Source: Planotetraspora kaengkrachanensis (GTDB taxonomy: Bacteria > Actinomycetota > Actinomycetes > Streptosporangiales > Streptosporangiaceae). Taken from it: 64,000 bases of DNA. The notes under the pieces were generated by a model. It saw nothing but the letters and a program-made list of their open reading frames with translations. It had not been told where the DNA came from and made no database searches. Both the position numbers and the translations under genes were made by a program. How positions within the stretch are numbered: position 1 is the stretch's first letter; each line of letters begins with the position of its first letter. Of this stretch, positions 38,275-47,195 are shown piece after piece. The stretch spans positions 1-64,000 of the forward strand of contig NZ_BONV01000026.1 in the NCBI RefSeq assembly GCF_016862895.1. Direction: 5' to 3'.

Positions 38275-38707
38275 TTGATTGCCTCGCCTTCGGCTCGGCG
38301 GGCTCGGTGCGCCCTAGAGGCCGGGTCTTCCCTCGTCACGTCCTCGTTCGTTCCTCGCTGCGGGCGTTCCTCAGTCCAGACCCCGGCCGCGCCCCTCGCG
38401 TTCCATGTTGCTCATACGTCGACAGCGGCATCCGCAGCTCTTGTGCACCCCACAGGTATCGCGAGGGGGCGGCGGTGCCTGGATTGAGGAACGAGCGAGG
38501 AGCAAAGGCGAGTGACCTGCGGTGCGCAACCGTCACGCGAGGGGCGCGGCGGTGTCTGGACTGAGGAGTGAGCGGGGAGCGAGGTACGAGCGACCCCGAA
38601 CGACGAGGGAAGACATCGCCAAAAAGAGCGCCCCGAGCCCGCGTGAGCGGAGCGAGCGCAATAAACAGGGCGCCCCGAGCCCGCCGAGCCGGAGGCGAGG
38701 CAATCAA
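38275..38707. repeat. 433-bp island bounded by 41-bp inverted repeats
   Basis: Bases 38275-38315 and the reverse complement of 38667-38707 match at 39 of 41 positions; each arm begins TTGATTGCCTCGCCT. Further inner pairs exist: TCTTCCCTCGTC at 38326-38337 with its exact inverse at 38602-38613, and a 33-34-base block at 38368-38401 with its inverse at 38535-38567. That last block has a diverged direct copy at 38459-38490. GCGCCCCGAGCCCGC is repeated at 38628 and 38670. No real gene is seen inside. It could be a MITE-like element or the source of a highly folded RNA. Confidence 0.75.
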
Positions 38708-38761
38708 GCGCAGAGCAATAAACACACCATCCCGGATGCTGAGACTTCCGTCCCAGATGAT

Positions 38762-38791
38762 TTGACGTGAGGGCTCGGGATCGGACATGGT
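38762..38791 (+). promoter_or_regulatory. Promoter of the ilvB leader
   Basis: TTGACG (38762-38767) and CATGGT (38786-38791) are 18 bases apart. The -10 ends six bases before the leader-peptide ATG, so the leader peptide is probably translated from a leaderless mRNA. Confidence 0.6.
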
Positions 38792-38797
38792 GTAGCC

Positions 38798-38845
38798 ATG
38801 CATCGCGATGGGATTCTCGTAGTACTTCGCAGGCGCGCAGCCTGA
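38798..38845 (+). CDS. ilvB attenuator leader peptide
   Basis: A 15-codon frame encodes MHRDGILVVLRRRAA. The run Ile-Leu-Val-Val-Leu (38813-38827) contains all three branched-chain amino acids, as expected of a leader peptide that measures the charging of their tRNAs. Ribosome stalling here would decide between the antiterminator and the terminator downstream. Confidence 0.85.
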   Translation: MHRDGILVVLRRRAA

Positions 38846-38900
38846 CGAAGTCTCAGTCCTGCGCGCGCCCCAGCTCCGCTAAGCGGATGGGGCGTTTTTT
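38824..38900 (+). promoter_or_regulatory. Transcription attenuator of ilvBNC
   Basis: Three alternative helices are visible. Hairpin 1:2 pairs ACTTCGCAGGC (38824-38834) with GCCTGACGAAGT (38840-38851), with one bulge. An antiterminator can pair AGGCGCGCAG (38831-38840) with CTGCGCGCGCC (38859-38869). The terminator pairs CGCCCCA (38866-38872) with TGGGGCG (38888-38894), extended by TCCGC-TAA-GCGGA, and is followed by six T (38895-38900). The antiterminator uses bases of the terminator's 5' arm, so the two exclude each other. Confidence 0.85.
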
Positions 38901-38948
38901 ATGCCATCGCAAGCCCAGCAGACAAGCTCAGCCACAAGGAACGAGCCG

Positions 38949-40694
38949 ATGACCGAACAGATGACAGGTGCCCAGGCTCTCGTTCGAGCCCTGGAGCACG
39001 TTGGGGTCGACACGGTGTTCGGGATCCCGGGCGGCGCAGTGCTCCCCGCCTACGATCCCCTCTACGACTCGGTCAAGGTCCGGCACGTGCTTGTACGGCA
39101 CGAGCAGGGCGCAGGCCACGCTGCTGAGGGATACGCCCAGGCCACCGGCAAGGTGGGGGTCTGCATGGCCACCAGTGGGCCGGGGGCGACCAACCTGGTC
39201 ACCCCGATCGCCGACGCCTACATGGACTCGGTGCCGATCGTCGCGATCACGGGTCAGGTCCCGACGCCGCTGATCGGGACCGACGCCTTCCAGGAGGCGG
39301 ACATCTCCGGCATCACCATGCCGATCACCAAGCACAACTTCCTCGTCACCGAGGCCGCGGACATCCCCAGGACGATCGCCGAGGCGTTCCACATCGCGTC
39401 GACCGGCCGTCCGGGCCCGGTGCTGGTGGACATCGCCAAGGACGCGCTGCAGGACATGATGGAGTTCTCGTGGCCGCCGGTCATGCAGCTCCCCGGCTAC
39501 CGTCCCGTCACCCGGCCGCATTCCAAGCAGATCCGTGAGGCCGCCAAGTTGATGATCGAGGCCAAGCGCCCGGTCCTCTACGTCGGCGGCGGCGTGCACA
39601 AGGCGCACGCCTCGGCCGAGCTGATCGAGCTCGCCGAACTGACCGGCATTCCCGTCGTGACCACGCTGATGGCGCGAGGGACGTTCCCCGACAGTCACCC
39701 TCAGCACATGGGGATGCCGGGCATGCACGGCAGCGTCTCCGCGGTCGGCGCCCTGCAGCGCTCCGACCTGCTGATCGCGCTGGGCACGCGGTTCGACGAC
39801 CGGGTGACCGGCCAGCTGTCCAGCTTCGCGCCGAACGCCAAGATCATCCATGCCGACATCGACCCGGCGGAGATCTCGAAGAACCGCCACGCGGACGTGC
39901 CGATCGTGGGCGACTGCCGTGAGGTGATCGGCGACCTCGTCACGATCATGCGCAACGAACGCGACGAGGGCCGCAAGGGCGACTACTCCGAATGGTGGCA
40001 GCTGCTCAACGGATACAAGCAGACCTATCCGCTCGGCTATGAGTCGTACGACGACGGGTCTCTCGCCCCGCAGTACGTCATGGAGCGGCTGAGCGCCATC
40101 GTCGGGCCGGACGCCTTCTACGTGGCGGGCGTCGGCCAGCACCAGATGTGGGCCGCGCAGTTCATCGGTTACGAGAACCCGGGGTCGTTCATCAACTCGG
40201 GCGGCGCCGGAACGATGGGCTTCGCCGTCCCCGCCGCGATGGGCGCCAAGATGGGACGGCCGGACGCCACGGTGTGGGCCGTGGACGGCGACGGCTGTTT
40301 CCAGATGACCAACCAGGAGCTCGCCACCTGCGCGATCGAGGGTGTGCCGATCAAGATCGCGGTCATCAACAACGGTAACCTCGGCATGGTCAGGCAGTGG
40401 CAGACGCTGTTCTACGACGAGCGCTACTCCAACACGGACCTGCAGAGGGTCAAGAGGATTCCGGACTTCGTGAAGCTGGCCGAGGCATACGGATGCGTGG
40501 GCCTGCGCTGCGAGCGGCCGGAGGACGTCGACGCGACCATCCAGAAGGCCATGGAGATCAACGACGTGCCCGTGGTGGTCGACTTCGTCGTCCACCAGGA
40601 CGCGATGGTCTGGCCCATGGTCGCGGCCGGCACCAGCAACGACGACATCAAGTACGCACGTGACATGGCGCCGAAGTGGGAGAACGAAGAATGA
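38949..40694 (+). CDS. ilvB: Acetolactate synthase large subunit
   Basis: A 581-residue thiamine-diphosphate enzyme. The catalytic glutamate E52 is in [29 protein letters not shown] and GLGQHQM-like [11 protein letters not shown] lie in the middle; the ThDP/Mg motif [15 protein letters not shown] is near residue 450. It condenses two pyruvates, or pyruvate and 2-ketobutyrate, as the first common step to valine, leucine and isoleucine. AAGGA (38936-38940) is eight bases before ATG 38949. An upstream in-frame ATG at 38901 sits directly after the terminator T-run and has no ribosome site, so it is rejected. Confidence 0.97.
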   Translation: MTEQMTGAQALVRALEHVGVDTVFGIPGGAVLPAYDPLYDSVKVRHVLVRHEQGAGHAAEGYAQATGKVGVCMATSGPGATNLVTPIADAYMDSVPIVAITGQVPTPLIGTDAFQEADISGITMPITKHNFLVTEAADIPRTIAEAFHIASTGRPGPVLVDIAKDALQDMMEFSWPPVMQLPGYRPVTRPHSKQIREAAKLMIEAKRPVLYVGGGVHKAHASAELIELAELTGIPVVTTLMARGTFPDSHPQHMGMPGMHGSVSAVGALQRSDLLIALGTRFDDRVTGQLSSFAPNAKIIHADIDPAEISKNRHADVPIVGDCREVIGDLVTIMRNERDEGRKGDYSEWWQLLNGYKQTYPLGYESYDDGSLAPQYVMERLSAIVGPDAFYVAGVGQHQMWAAQFIGYENPGSFINSGGAGTMGFAVPAAMGAKMGRPDATVWAVDGDGCFQMTNQELATCAIEGVPIKIAVINNGNLGMVRQWQTLFYDERYSNTDLQRVKRIPDFVKLAEAYGCVGLRCERPEDVDATIQKAMEINDVPVVVDFVVHQDAMVWPMVAAGTSNDDIKYARDMAPKWENEE

Positions 40695-40750
40695 GCGAGC
40701 GGGGCGAAGGGGCCTGCGCCGAGGGCGCCATGAAGAGGTGGGTGGCATGA
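40691..40750 (+). CDS. Putative 19-residue micro-ORF bridging ilvB and ilvN
   Basis: ATG 40691 overlaps the ilvB stop as ATGA, and its own TGA (40748-40750) overlaps the ilvN ATG as ATGA. The frame encodes [19 protein letters not shown]. It spans the gap exactly and would allow continuous translational coupling from ilvB to ilvN. The opening word ATGAGCGAGCGGGGCGAAGG resembles the GAGCG-rich words of the repeat island upstream, so it may have come from such a repeat. It may not make a stable peptide. Confidence 0.4.
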   Translation: MSERGEGACAEGAMKRWVA

Positions 40751-41271
40751 GTCGTCATACGCTGTCCGTGCTGGTCGAGAACAAGCCGGGAGTCCTGGCG
40801 AGGGTCGCCGCGCTCTTCAGCCGGCGCGGGTTCAACATCGACTCCCTGGCCGTCGGGCCGACCGAGCACCATGACATCTCACGGATGACCATCGTGGTGA
40901 ACGTGGAGGCCCTCCCTCTCGAGCAGGTCACCAAGCAGCTCAACAAGCTGGTCAACGTTCTCAAGATCGTTGAGTTGGACAACGTCCAGTCGGTGCAGCG
41001 CGAGCTGATGCTGATCAAGGTGCGGACCGATTCCGAGAGCCGGTCCCACGTCCTGGAGCTGGTCAACCTCTTCCGCGCCCGTTGCGTCGACGTCGCCCCG
41101 GACGCGGTGACGATCGAGGTGACCGGCACGACCGACAAGCTGGCCGCGTTCGTCAAGGTCCTGGAGCCGTACGGCATCAAGGAGCTTGTGCAGTCGGGCA
41201 TGGTGGCTGTCGGCCGGGGCGCCCGTTCCATCACCGATCGATCGTTGCGGGCGCTCGACCGCATCGCCTAG
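40747..41271 (+). CDS. ilvN: Acetolactate synthase small (regulatory) subunit
   Basis: A 174-residue protein with an N-terminal ACT domain (TLSVLVENKPGVLARVAALFSRRGFNIDSLAVG) and a second ACT-like domain in the C-terminal half. It binds IlvB and gives feedback inhibition by valine. It is in the attenuated ilvBNC operon; ilvC starts 81 bases after its stop. Confidence 0.96.
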   Translation: MSRHTLSVLVENKPGVLARVAALFSRRGFNIDSLAVGPTEHHDISRMTIVVNVEALPLEQVTKQLNKLVNVLKIVELDNVQSVQRELMLIKVRTDSESRSHVLELVNLFRARCVDVAPDAVTIEVTGTTDKLAAFVKVLEPYGIKELVQSGMVAVGRGARSITDRSLRALDRIA

Positions 41272-42348
<1,077 letters not shown>

Positions 42349-42387
42349 CCCGCGGCGCCGGTATCACGCCGGCCCGACGCAGTGCGA

Positions 42388-42423
42388 CGACGCGGCGCCG
42401 CCGATCTCGGCGGCGCCGCGTCG
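42388..42423. terminator. Bidirectional terminator between ilvC and dacB
   Basis: GACGCGGCGCCGCCGA pairs with TCGGCGGCGCCGCGTC over 16 bp (42389-42422) with a two-base spacer, so the real loop is a few bases wider. It lies between the convergent ends of ilvC and the D-Ala-D-Ala carboxypeptidase and can serve both. Confidence 0.8.
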
Positions 42424-42428
42424 CGCTT

Positions 42429-43976
42429 TCAGCACTGGACGGGTTTGCGCCACGAACACTCGAGGTCGCCGCTCACGGGCGGGTTCACCCGAAGGACCGA
42501 GGCGCCGTCGACCGCGGTCGACCGCTTGAACTCGGCCAGCCGGACGGCGATCTTGTCTTCCAGGTCCTTCGGCGACCCGGAGAGGTATCCGTTGGAGATC
42601 ACGGAGAAGACGAGCGGCTCGCCGTCGGCGCTGGTCACGTAGCCGGAAAGCGCCGAGACTCCGGTCAGCGACCCGGTCTTCGCGTGGACGTTCCCCGCCG
42701 CCGCGGTGCCCGCCATCCTGCCGCTGAGGGTCCCGCCGACGAACCGCTCGCTCTCGCCGGCGACGGGAAGTGAGCGGTACCAGGTCTGGAACCAGGGCTT
42801 GGCCCTGAGGTTCACCAGCAGCGAGGCGATGCCCGACGGCGTGAGGCCGTCGATCCTGGACAGGCCCGAGCCGTCGCGGAGCCGTGCGCTCGGGACTCCG
42901 TTGTTCTGCGCGAACGCCGAGGTCACCGCCAGTCCGGCGGCCCAGGTGCCCTGGCCGGAGACCTTGCGGCCCATTGCCTTGGTCAGGATCTCCGCGTGCA
43001 TGTTGTTGCTCAGCTTCATGAACGGCACGAGGAGTTCGCCGAGCGGCATCGATCGGTGATCGGCCACCGTCGTGGCGTCGCCGGGTGCGGCCCCGCGCAC
43101 GGTGGGGCCGTGGACGCGCACGCCGTGCCTGGCGAGTGCGGCACGGAACAGCGACGCCGTGTAGAGCGTGGGATCCCACACCGAGATCCAGTCCTCGTAC
43201 CGGTCGGCCACGGTGCCGCTGATCACGACCGTGTTGGTGCCGTGCTCACGGGTGATGTCGGCATTGGTCGTCGTGCCGGTGACCGCCTTGTTGACGATCT
43301 TCAGGTAGTCGGTGGGCGGGGTGGTGGTGATCTTGGCGGGCTTGCCCGGCGCGCTCCCCGGGTCAGCCGAGACGATCACCGATCCGGCGTCGAAGTCGGT
43401 GTCCGGCGAGGTGGTCAGCGCGGAGATCTGGCCGGCGTAGTAGTACGGCTCGTCGTCCCAGGTCCAGTCGGCGCCGAGCCGTACGTCGTCGAACCAGGTG
43501 TCGTCGGCGACCAGGCGGCCGGTGACCTCCTTGACCCCCGACCGGGCGACCTTCGCGGCGAGCGCGTCGTAGTCGGCGGCGAGCATGGTGGGGTCGCCCG
43601 TCCCCTTCAGCACGAGGTCGCCCTTGATCGAGCGCCCCGGCTTGGACGTCGCGAGGACCGTCGTGCTGAACCGGTAGTCCAGGCCCAGCGTCTCGACCGC
43701 GGCGGCGGAGGTGACCAGCTTCGTGTTGGACGCCGGGATGAACAGCTTGCCCGGCTGGAGCGAGTAGAGGTCCTCGCCCGTCTCCGCGCTCTTCACGACC
43801 ACCCCGGCCTGGGCGACCGCGAGCCGTGGGTCGTCGAGTATCTGGTCGAGGTCGTGCGTCAGATCGCTGACGCCGGGCGCCGGATCAAGAGCGCTCGCCG
43901 GAATCCCGGAACCCGCGACCCCCGCCACGAGAACCGCTCCCACGAGCGCGATCGAGCTTCGTCGTGACAACCGCAC
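42429..43976 (-). CDS. dacB: D-alanyl-D-alanine carboxypeptidase/endopeptidase (PBP4 type)
   Basis: A 515-residue S13-family penicillin-binding protein with an N-terminal signal (SSIALVGAVLVAGVAGSG). The three active-site motifs are present: SxxK as SNTK in FIPASNTKLV, SxN as SNN in MKLSNNMHAE, and KTG in HAKTGSLTG. It trims or cleaves peptidoglycan peptides outside the membrane. GTG 43976 is chosen because TGGGGG lies six bases upstream; the frame can be opened two codons earlier at TTG 43982, but then the ribosome site touches the start. Confidence 0.93.
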   Translation of the reverse strand: MRLSRRSSIALVGAVLVAGVAGSGIPASALDPAPGVSDLTHDLDQILDDPRLAVAQAGVVVKSAETGEDLYSLQPGKLFIPASNTKLVTSAAAVETLGLDYRFSTTVLATSKPGRSIKGDLVLKGTGDPTMLAADYDALAAKVARSGVKEVTGRLVADDTWFDDVRLGADWTWDDEPYYYAGQISALTTSPDTDFDAGSVIVSADPGSAPGKPAKITTTPPTDYLKIVNKAVTGTTTNADITREHGTNTVVISGTVADRYEDWISVWDPTLYTASLFRAALARHGVRVHGPTVRGAAPGDATTVADHRSMPLGELLVPFMKLSNNMHAEILTKAMGRKVSGQGTWAAGLAVTSAFAQNNGVPSARLRDGSGLSRIDGLTPSGIASLLVNLRAKPWFQTWYRSLPVAGESERFVGGTLSGRMAGTAAAGNVHAKTGSLTGVSALSGYVTSADGEPLVFSVISNGYLSGSPKDLEDKIAVRLAEFKRSTAVDGASVLRVNPPVSGDLECSWRKPVQC

Positions 43977-44072
43977 AATCAACCCCCAATGACAGGCCTT
44001 TCGCGATCATTGAGAATTCTCGACGGCACCTCAATACGGAAATATGCGTATCTGTTCCCGGATGAGGGGCGA

Positions 44073-44609
44073 TCAGGCCTGCGCGGCCACCAGGAAGGCG
44101 CAGTCCCCGAAGGCGATCTCGTCGCCGGTCCGCACTCGCGCGGGACCGGCCAGCCGCCAGCCGTTCAGCCTGGTCCCGTTCATGGAACCCAGGTCGACCA
44201 GCGTCCACGAATCGTCGGTGTCCTTACGCAACTCGGCGTGGACCCGCGAGACCGTCAGGTCGGTCAGCACGAGATCGCAGGTCGTCCCCCTGCCGACGAC
44301 GTAGCGGGCGCGGTTGTCCACCGGCAGGGCGAGACGCGGCAGGCGGGGCCGGCGCCACGCGGCCTCGACCCGGTGGGTGAAGTCCGACACCGAGCCGACC
44401 GCCTCCGTGATGCGCCGGCGCCAGCGGCCGCGGTGAGGCAGGTCGGCGATCAGCTCGTCCAGCTCGCCGCGGCTTCGAGCCCGCAACGCCATGTCGACCC
44501 GGCCGACGAAGGTCTCCATGGACAGCCGACCCTCGGCGGCGCGGTCGCGAAGCTCGCTGAGCGCACGCTCGCGATCCCCGTCAGAGGCGCGAACCGGGGG
44601 AGAACTCAT
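44073..44609 (-). CDS. DUF1707-FHA domain protein
   Basis: A 178-residue cytoplasmic protein. Residues 7-60 (RASDGDRERALSELRDRAAEGRL ... LDELIADLP) match the DUF1707 domain of actinomycetes. Residues from about 95 form an FHA domain: YVVGRGTTCDLVL, VSRVHAEL and DLGSMNGTRLNG, with the phosphothreonine-binding Arg, Ser and Asn present. It should bind a Thr-phosphorylated partner; Ser/Thr kinases are encoded elsewhere in this window. The mRNA looks leaderless. Confidence 0.9.
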   Translation of the reverse strand: MSSPPVRASDGDRERALSELRDRAAEGRLSMETFVGRVDMALRARSRGELDELIADLPHRGRWRRRITEAVGSVSDFTHRVEAAWRRPRLPRLALPVDNRARYVVGRGTTCDLVLTDLTVSRVHAELRKDTDDSWTLVDLGSMNGTRLNGWRLAGPARVRTGDEIAFGDCAFLVAAQA

Positions 44610-44615
44610 GATTGG

Positions 44616-44645
44616 AGTATCCGACGCACGCGCGCGGAGTGTCCA
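44616..44645 (-). promoter_or_regulatory. Promoter of the FHA gene
   Basis: On the minus strand TGGACA (44645-44640), an 18-base spacer and GATACT (44621-44616) are followed by six bases and then the ATG at 44609. It is one of the best promoter matches in the window and implies a leaderless mRNA. Confidence 0.65.
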
Positions 44646-44695
44646 GAAGATCCCTGCATTATCTCCTTTTCGGGGTGCTCCTGCCCGGGGTTCGG

Positions 44696-45643
44696 TCAGG
44701 GCTTGCCGAAGTCCTGCGTCCAGTACGGGCCGCCGGCCTTGGCGTAGCCGACGCCGATCTCCGTATAGGCGCAGTTCAGAATATTCGCCCGGTGCCCGGA
44801 GCTGTTCATCCAGCCGTCCACGACGGCGGCGGCGCTGCTGTAGCCCTTGGCGATGTTCTCGGCGGCGGCGGAGAACGAGTAACCGGCCGCCTTGATGCGG
44901 TCGACGAACGTCCTGCCGTTCTTGGAGTCGTGGTCGAAGTAGTTCTGTGCCGACATGTCGGCCGAGTGGCCGAACGCGGCGGCGCGGAGCTTCGCGTTGG
45001 CCTTGAGCGGACGGCATCCGGCCTTCGCGCGCTCGGCGTTGGTGAGGCGCACGACCTCCTGCTCGACGGCGGTGCCGACGGCGGAGGAGGAGCCGCCCGA
45101 GGAGGACCCGCCCGAGGTTCCACCCGATCCCGAGGTGCCCCCTGAGCTGCCGCCCGAGGGAGTCGAGCCGCCTGTGGGGGTGCTGGCGGGAGGCGCGGGG
45201 CAGGCCACGCGAATCTGCTTCGAGGTGCCGGTGTGTCCCTTCTGGTCGGTGACGGTCGTGTAGAACACGCCGTTCGCGCAGGGGAGGGCGACCGTCAGCT
45301 TCGCGTTGACGGTGGCCTTGGAAGCGATCTTCGTCATCCGGTCGTTCCCCGGCGCGACCCGCCAGACGCGGACCTGGAAGGTCGCCTTGTCGACGCAACC
45401 TGCGCGCGAGCCCGCCGCACGGATCTTCCCGTCGGAGGCGCGGGACGGCACCCCGGCGAAGACCCGGCAGTTCTTCCCCGCCGTCGCACTGGGGGAGGAG
45501 GACGGGGACGGCGTCGGGGTGGGGCTGGTGGAGACCTCGGCCTGCGCGTTGGCGACGGGCGCCGCGGTGGGGGTGGAAGTCGTCTGGGCGCCACAGGCCG
45601 CCAGACTTCCGACGCACAGGATCGCTCCGAGCGCTCTCTTCAC
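44696..45643 (-). CDS. CAP/SCP-domain lipoprotein
   Basis: A 315-residue lipoprotein. The start VKRALGAILCVGSLAAC gives a clean lipobox (LAAC); GGAG lies close upstream of GTG 45643, while the longer frame to 45679 would spoil the signal. A Thr/Pro/Ser-rich stalk, a small beta domain (about 50-145) and a Gly/Ser/Thr-rich spacer lead to the C-terminal CAP domain with NAERAKAGCRPL, HSADMSAQNYFDHDS, AENIAKGYSS and GHRANILNCAYTEIGVGY, which carry the conserved His and Glu residues. Bacterial CAP (YkwD-like) proteins are extracytoplasmic; their function is unsettled. Confidence 0.9.
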   Translation of the reverse strand: MKRALGAILCVGSLAACGAQTTSTPTAAPVANAQAEVSTSPTPTPSPSSSPSATAGKNCRVFAGVPSRASDGKIRAAGSRAGCVDKATFQVRVWRVAPGNDRMTKIASKATVNAKLTVALPCANGVFYTTVTDQKGHTGTSKQIRVACPAPPASTPTGGSTPSGGSSGGTSGSGGTSGGSSSGGSSSAVGTAVEQEVVRLTNAERAKAGCRPLKANAKLRAAAFGHSADMSAQNYFDHDSKNGRTFVDRIKAAGYSFSAAAENIAKGYSSAAAVVDGWMNSSGHRANILNCAYTEIGVGYAKAGGPYWTQDFGKP

Positions 45644-45873
45644 GATCTTTCTCCAGTGGGGGTTCGACGCTGGATGCAAATCGCCATTATGGGGCGCTCG
45701 GACCGCATTTGTCCTGCTAAATCGCTCGTCTCTCTGAAATATCGCCCAAGTAGGACCGCCTCAGAGATCACATGAGTCACTCCGGACGCGGCCTACGGAC
45801 GGCCTCTGGACCGTTTTCTCCAGCGGTTGTGCGCACCGCCGAGGACGCCTGATCTCGTTGGCGGGCTTGCCCG

Positions 45874-45905
45874 ATGAATACTGAGTATGCATACTCAGTA
45901 TTCAT
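45874..45905. promoter_or_regulatory. 32-bp perfect palindromic operator of the PadR gene
   Basis: ATGAATACTGAGTATG (45874-45889) is followed at once by its exact reverse complement, ending at 45905. It covers the -10-like CATACT (45890-45895) and the first two bases of the PadR start codon; a -35-like TTGCCC is at 45867-45872, 17 bases from the -10. Bound PadR would block RNA polymerase, so autoregulation of the PadR-ABC operon is expected. Confidence 0.85.
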
Positions 45906-46443
45906 GTCGATCCGGCACGGACTGCTCGCTCTGCTACGTCAGGGATCGCGACACGGCTACCAGTTGCGCGCCGAGTTCGAGGCGTCGACGGGGGCGACGT
46001 GGCCGCTGAACATCGGCCAGGTCTACACGACGTTGTCGCGCATGGAGCGGGACGGTCTCGTCGCACCCGGCGAGCAGGACGAACAGGGCCGGATCGCCTA
46101 CTCGATCACTTCGGACGGGCGGGCCGAAGTCGATCGCTGGTTCGCCACGCCCATCACCCAGACCGAACGGCCGCGCGACGAGCTCGCCATCAAGCTCGCC
46201 ATGGCCGTCACCGCCCCCGGAGTCGACGTCGCGCAGGTCGTCCAGGCGCAGAGGACCGCCACCATGCGCACCCTGCAGGAACTCACCCGGAGCAAGCGGG
46301 GCCTGGACCCTCCGCTCGGCACCGCGCAGACGCTGATCCTTGATTCCAAGATCTTCCAGGCCGAGGCCGAGTTGCGTTGGCTCGACCACTGCGAGGCCTT
46401 CCTCTCCCGTAGATCCCTTCAGCACCCCCAGGAAAAGCAATGA
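45904..46443 (+). CDS. PadR-family transcriptional regulator
   Basis: A 179-residue PadR regulator. The N-terminal winged helix contains LLALLRQGSRHGYQLRAEFE and NIGQVYTTLSRMERDGLV, followed by the helical dimerisation tail typical of the longer PadR subfamily. The start at 45904 is preferred; the frame opens at 45874, but that puts the start inside the operator. The ATG has no ribosome site, suggesting a leaderless mRNA. Its stop overlaps the ABC ATPase start (ATGA), so it almost certainly controls the ABC transporter. Confidence 0.93.
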   Translation: MSIRHGLLALLRQGSRHGYQLRAEFEASTGATWPLNIGQVYTTLSRMERDGLVAPGEQDEQGRIAYSITSDGRAEVDRWFATPITQTERPRDELAIKLAMAVTAPGVDVAQVVQAQRTATMRTLQELTRSKRGLDPPLGTAQTLILDSKIFQAEAELRWLDHCEAFLSRRSLQHPQEKQ

Positions 46444-47195
46444 TCGATCGTGATCTGTCCCCCGTCCCACCTGCCGCCGAGGAAGACCCCGGTCGTGATC
46501 TTGTCGTGGAGTTGGCCGATGTCAGCCGTGTCCATGTCGAGGGGACGCAGTTCGTCCACGCGCTGAAAGAGGTCAGCCTGGAGATCCGGGCGGGTGAGCT
46601 CATCGCGGTGATGGGGCCGTCGGGATCAGGTAAGTCAACGTTGCTCAACATCGTCGGCGGTCTTGATCGGGCGACGTCCGGTGAAGTCATGGTGGAGGGG
46701 GAGCTTCTGGATCTTCTGCCGCCGTCGCGGCTGGCCGCCCTGCGCAGGCGGCGGGTGGGTTATGTGTTCCAGGATCTCAACCTCATTCCGTCGTTGACGG
46801 CGGTGGAGAACGTCATGTTGCCGAGGGAGCTGGACGGGGTCCGTACGGGGAAGGCGAGGCAGGAGGCCCGGGCGGTGCTCGGCGAGATCGGCCTCGCGGA
46901 TCTGGCCGGCCGTTTCCCCGAGGAGTTGTCCGGGGGGCAGCGTCAGCGGGTGGCCATCGCCCGCGCGCTGGTGGGGGAGCGGCGGCTCATTCTGGCTGAC
47001 GAGCCGACCGGCGCGCTCGACACCGCGGCGGGTGATGACATCCTGCGTCTGCTCCGCGCCAGGGCCGACGCCGGCGCGGCCGTCCTTCTGGTCACCCATG
47101 AGCCTCGCTATGCCGGGTGGGCCGACCGCGTCGTGTTCCTGCGGGACGGGCAGATCGTCGACTCGGCCGCGGCAGGCCTGGTGAGCGCGCGATGA
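46440..47195 (+). CDS. ABC transporter ATP-binding protein (LolD/MacB type)
   Basis: A 251-residue ATPase: Walker A GPSGSGKST at about residue 60, Q-loop VFQDLNLIPSLTAVEN, signature LSGGQRQRVAIARAL, Walker B LILADEPTGALD and the H-loop histidine in LLVTHEPRY. It pairs with the FtsX-type permease downstream, with ATGA overlaps on both sides. Such PadR-controlled pairs often export lipids, lipopeptides or antibiotics; the cargo is unknown. Confidence 0.94.
   Translation: MIDRDLSPVPPAAEEDPGRDLVVELADVSRVHVEGTQFVHALKEVSLEIRAGELIAVMGPSGSGKSTLLNIVGGLDRATSGEVMVEGELLDLLPPSRLAALRRRRVGYVFQDLNLIPSLTAVENVMLPRELDGVRTGKARQEARAVLGEIGLADLAGRFPEELSGGQRQRVAIARALVGERRLILADEPTGALDTAAGDDILRLLRARADAGAAVLLVTHEPRYAGWADRVVFLRDGQIVDSAAAGLVSAR

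Noticed and set aside
38459-38567. Possible CRISPR array in the repeat island
   Set aside because: The repeats are few, diverged, partly inverted and unevenly spaced, and no cas genes are nearby.
38901-38948. Earlier start for ilvB at ATG 38901
   Set aside because: The ATG directly follows the attenuator T-run, has no ribosome site, and adds sixteen residues not seen at the start of the family fold.
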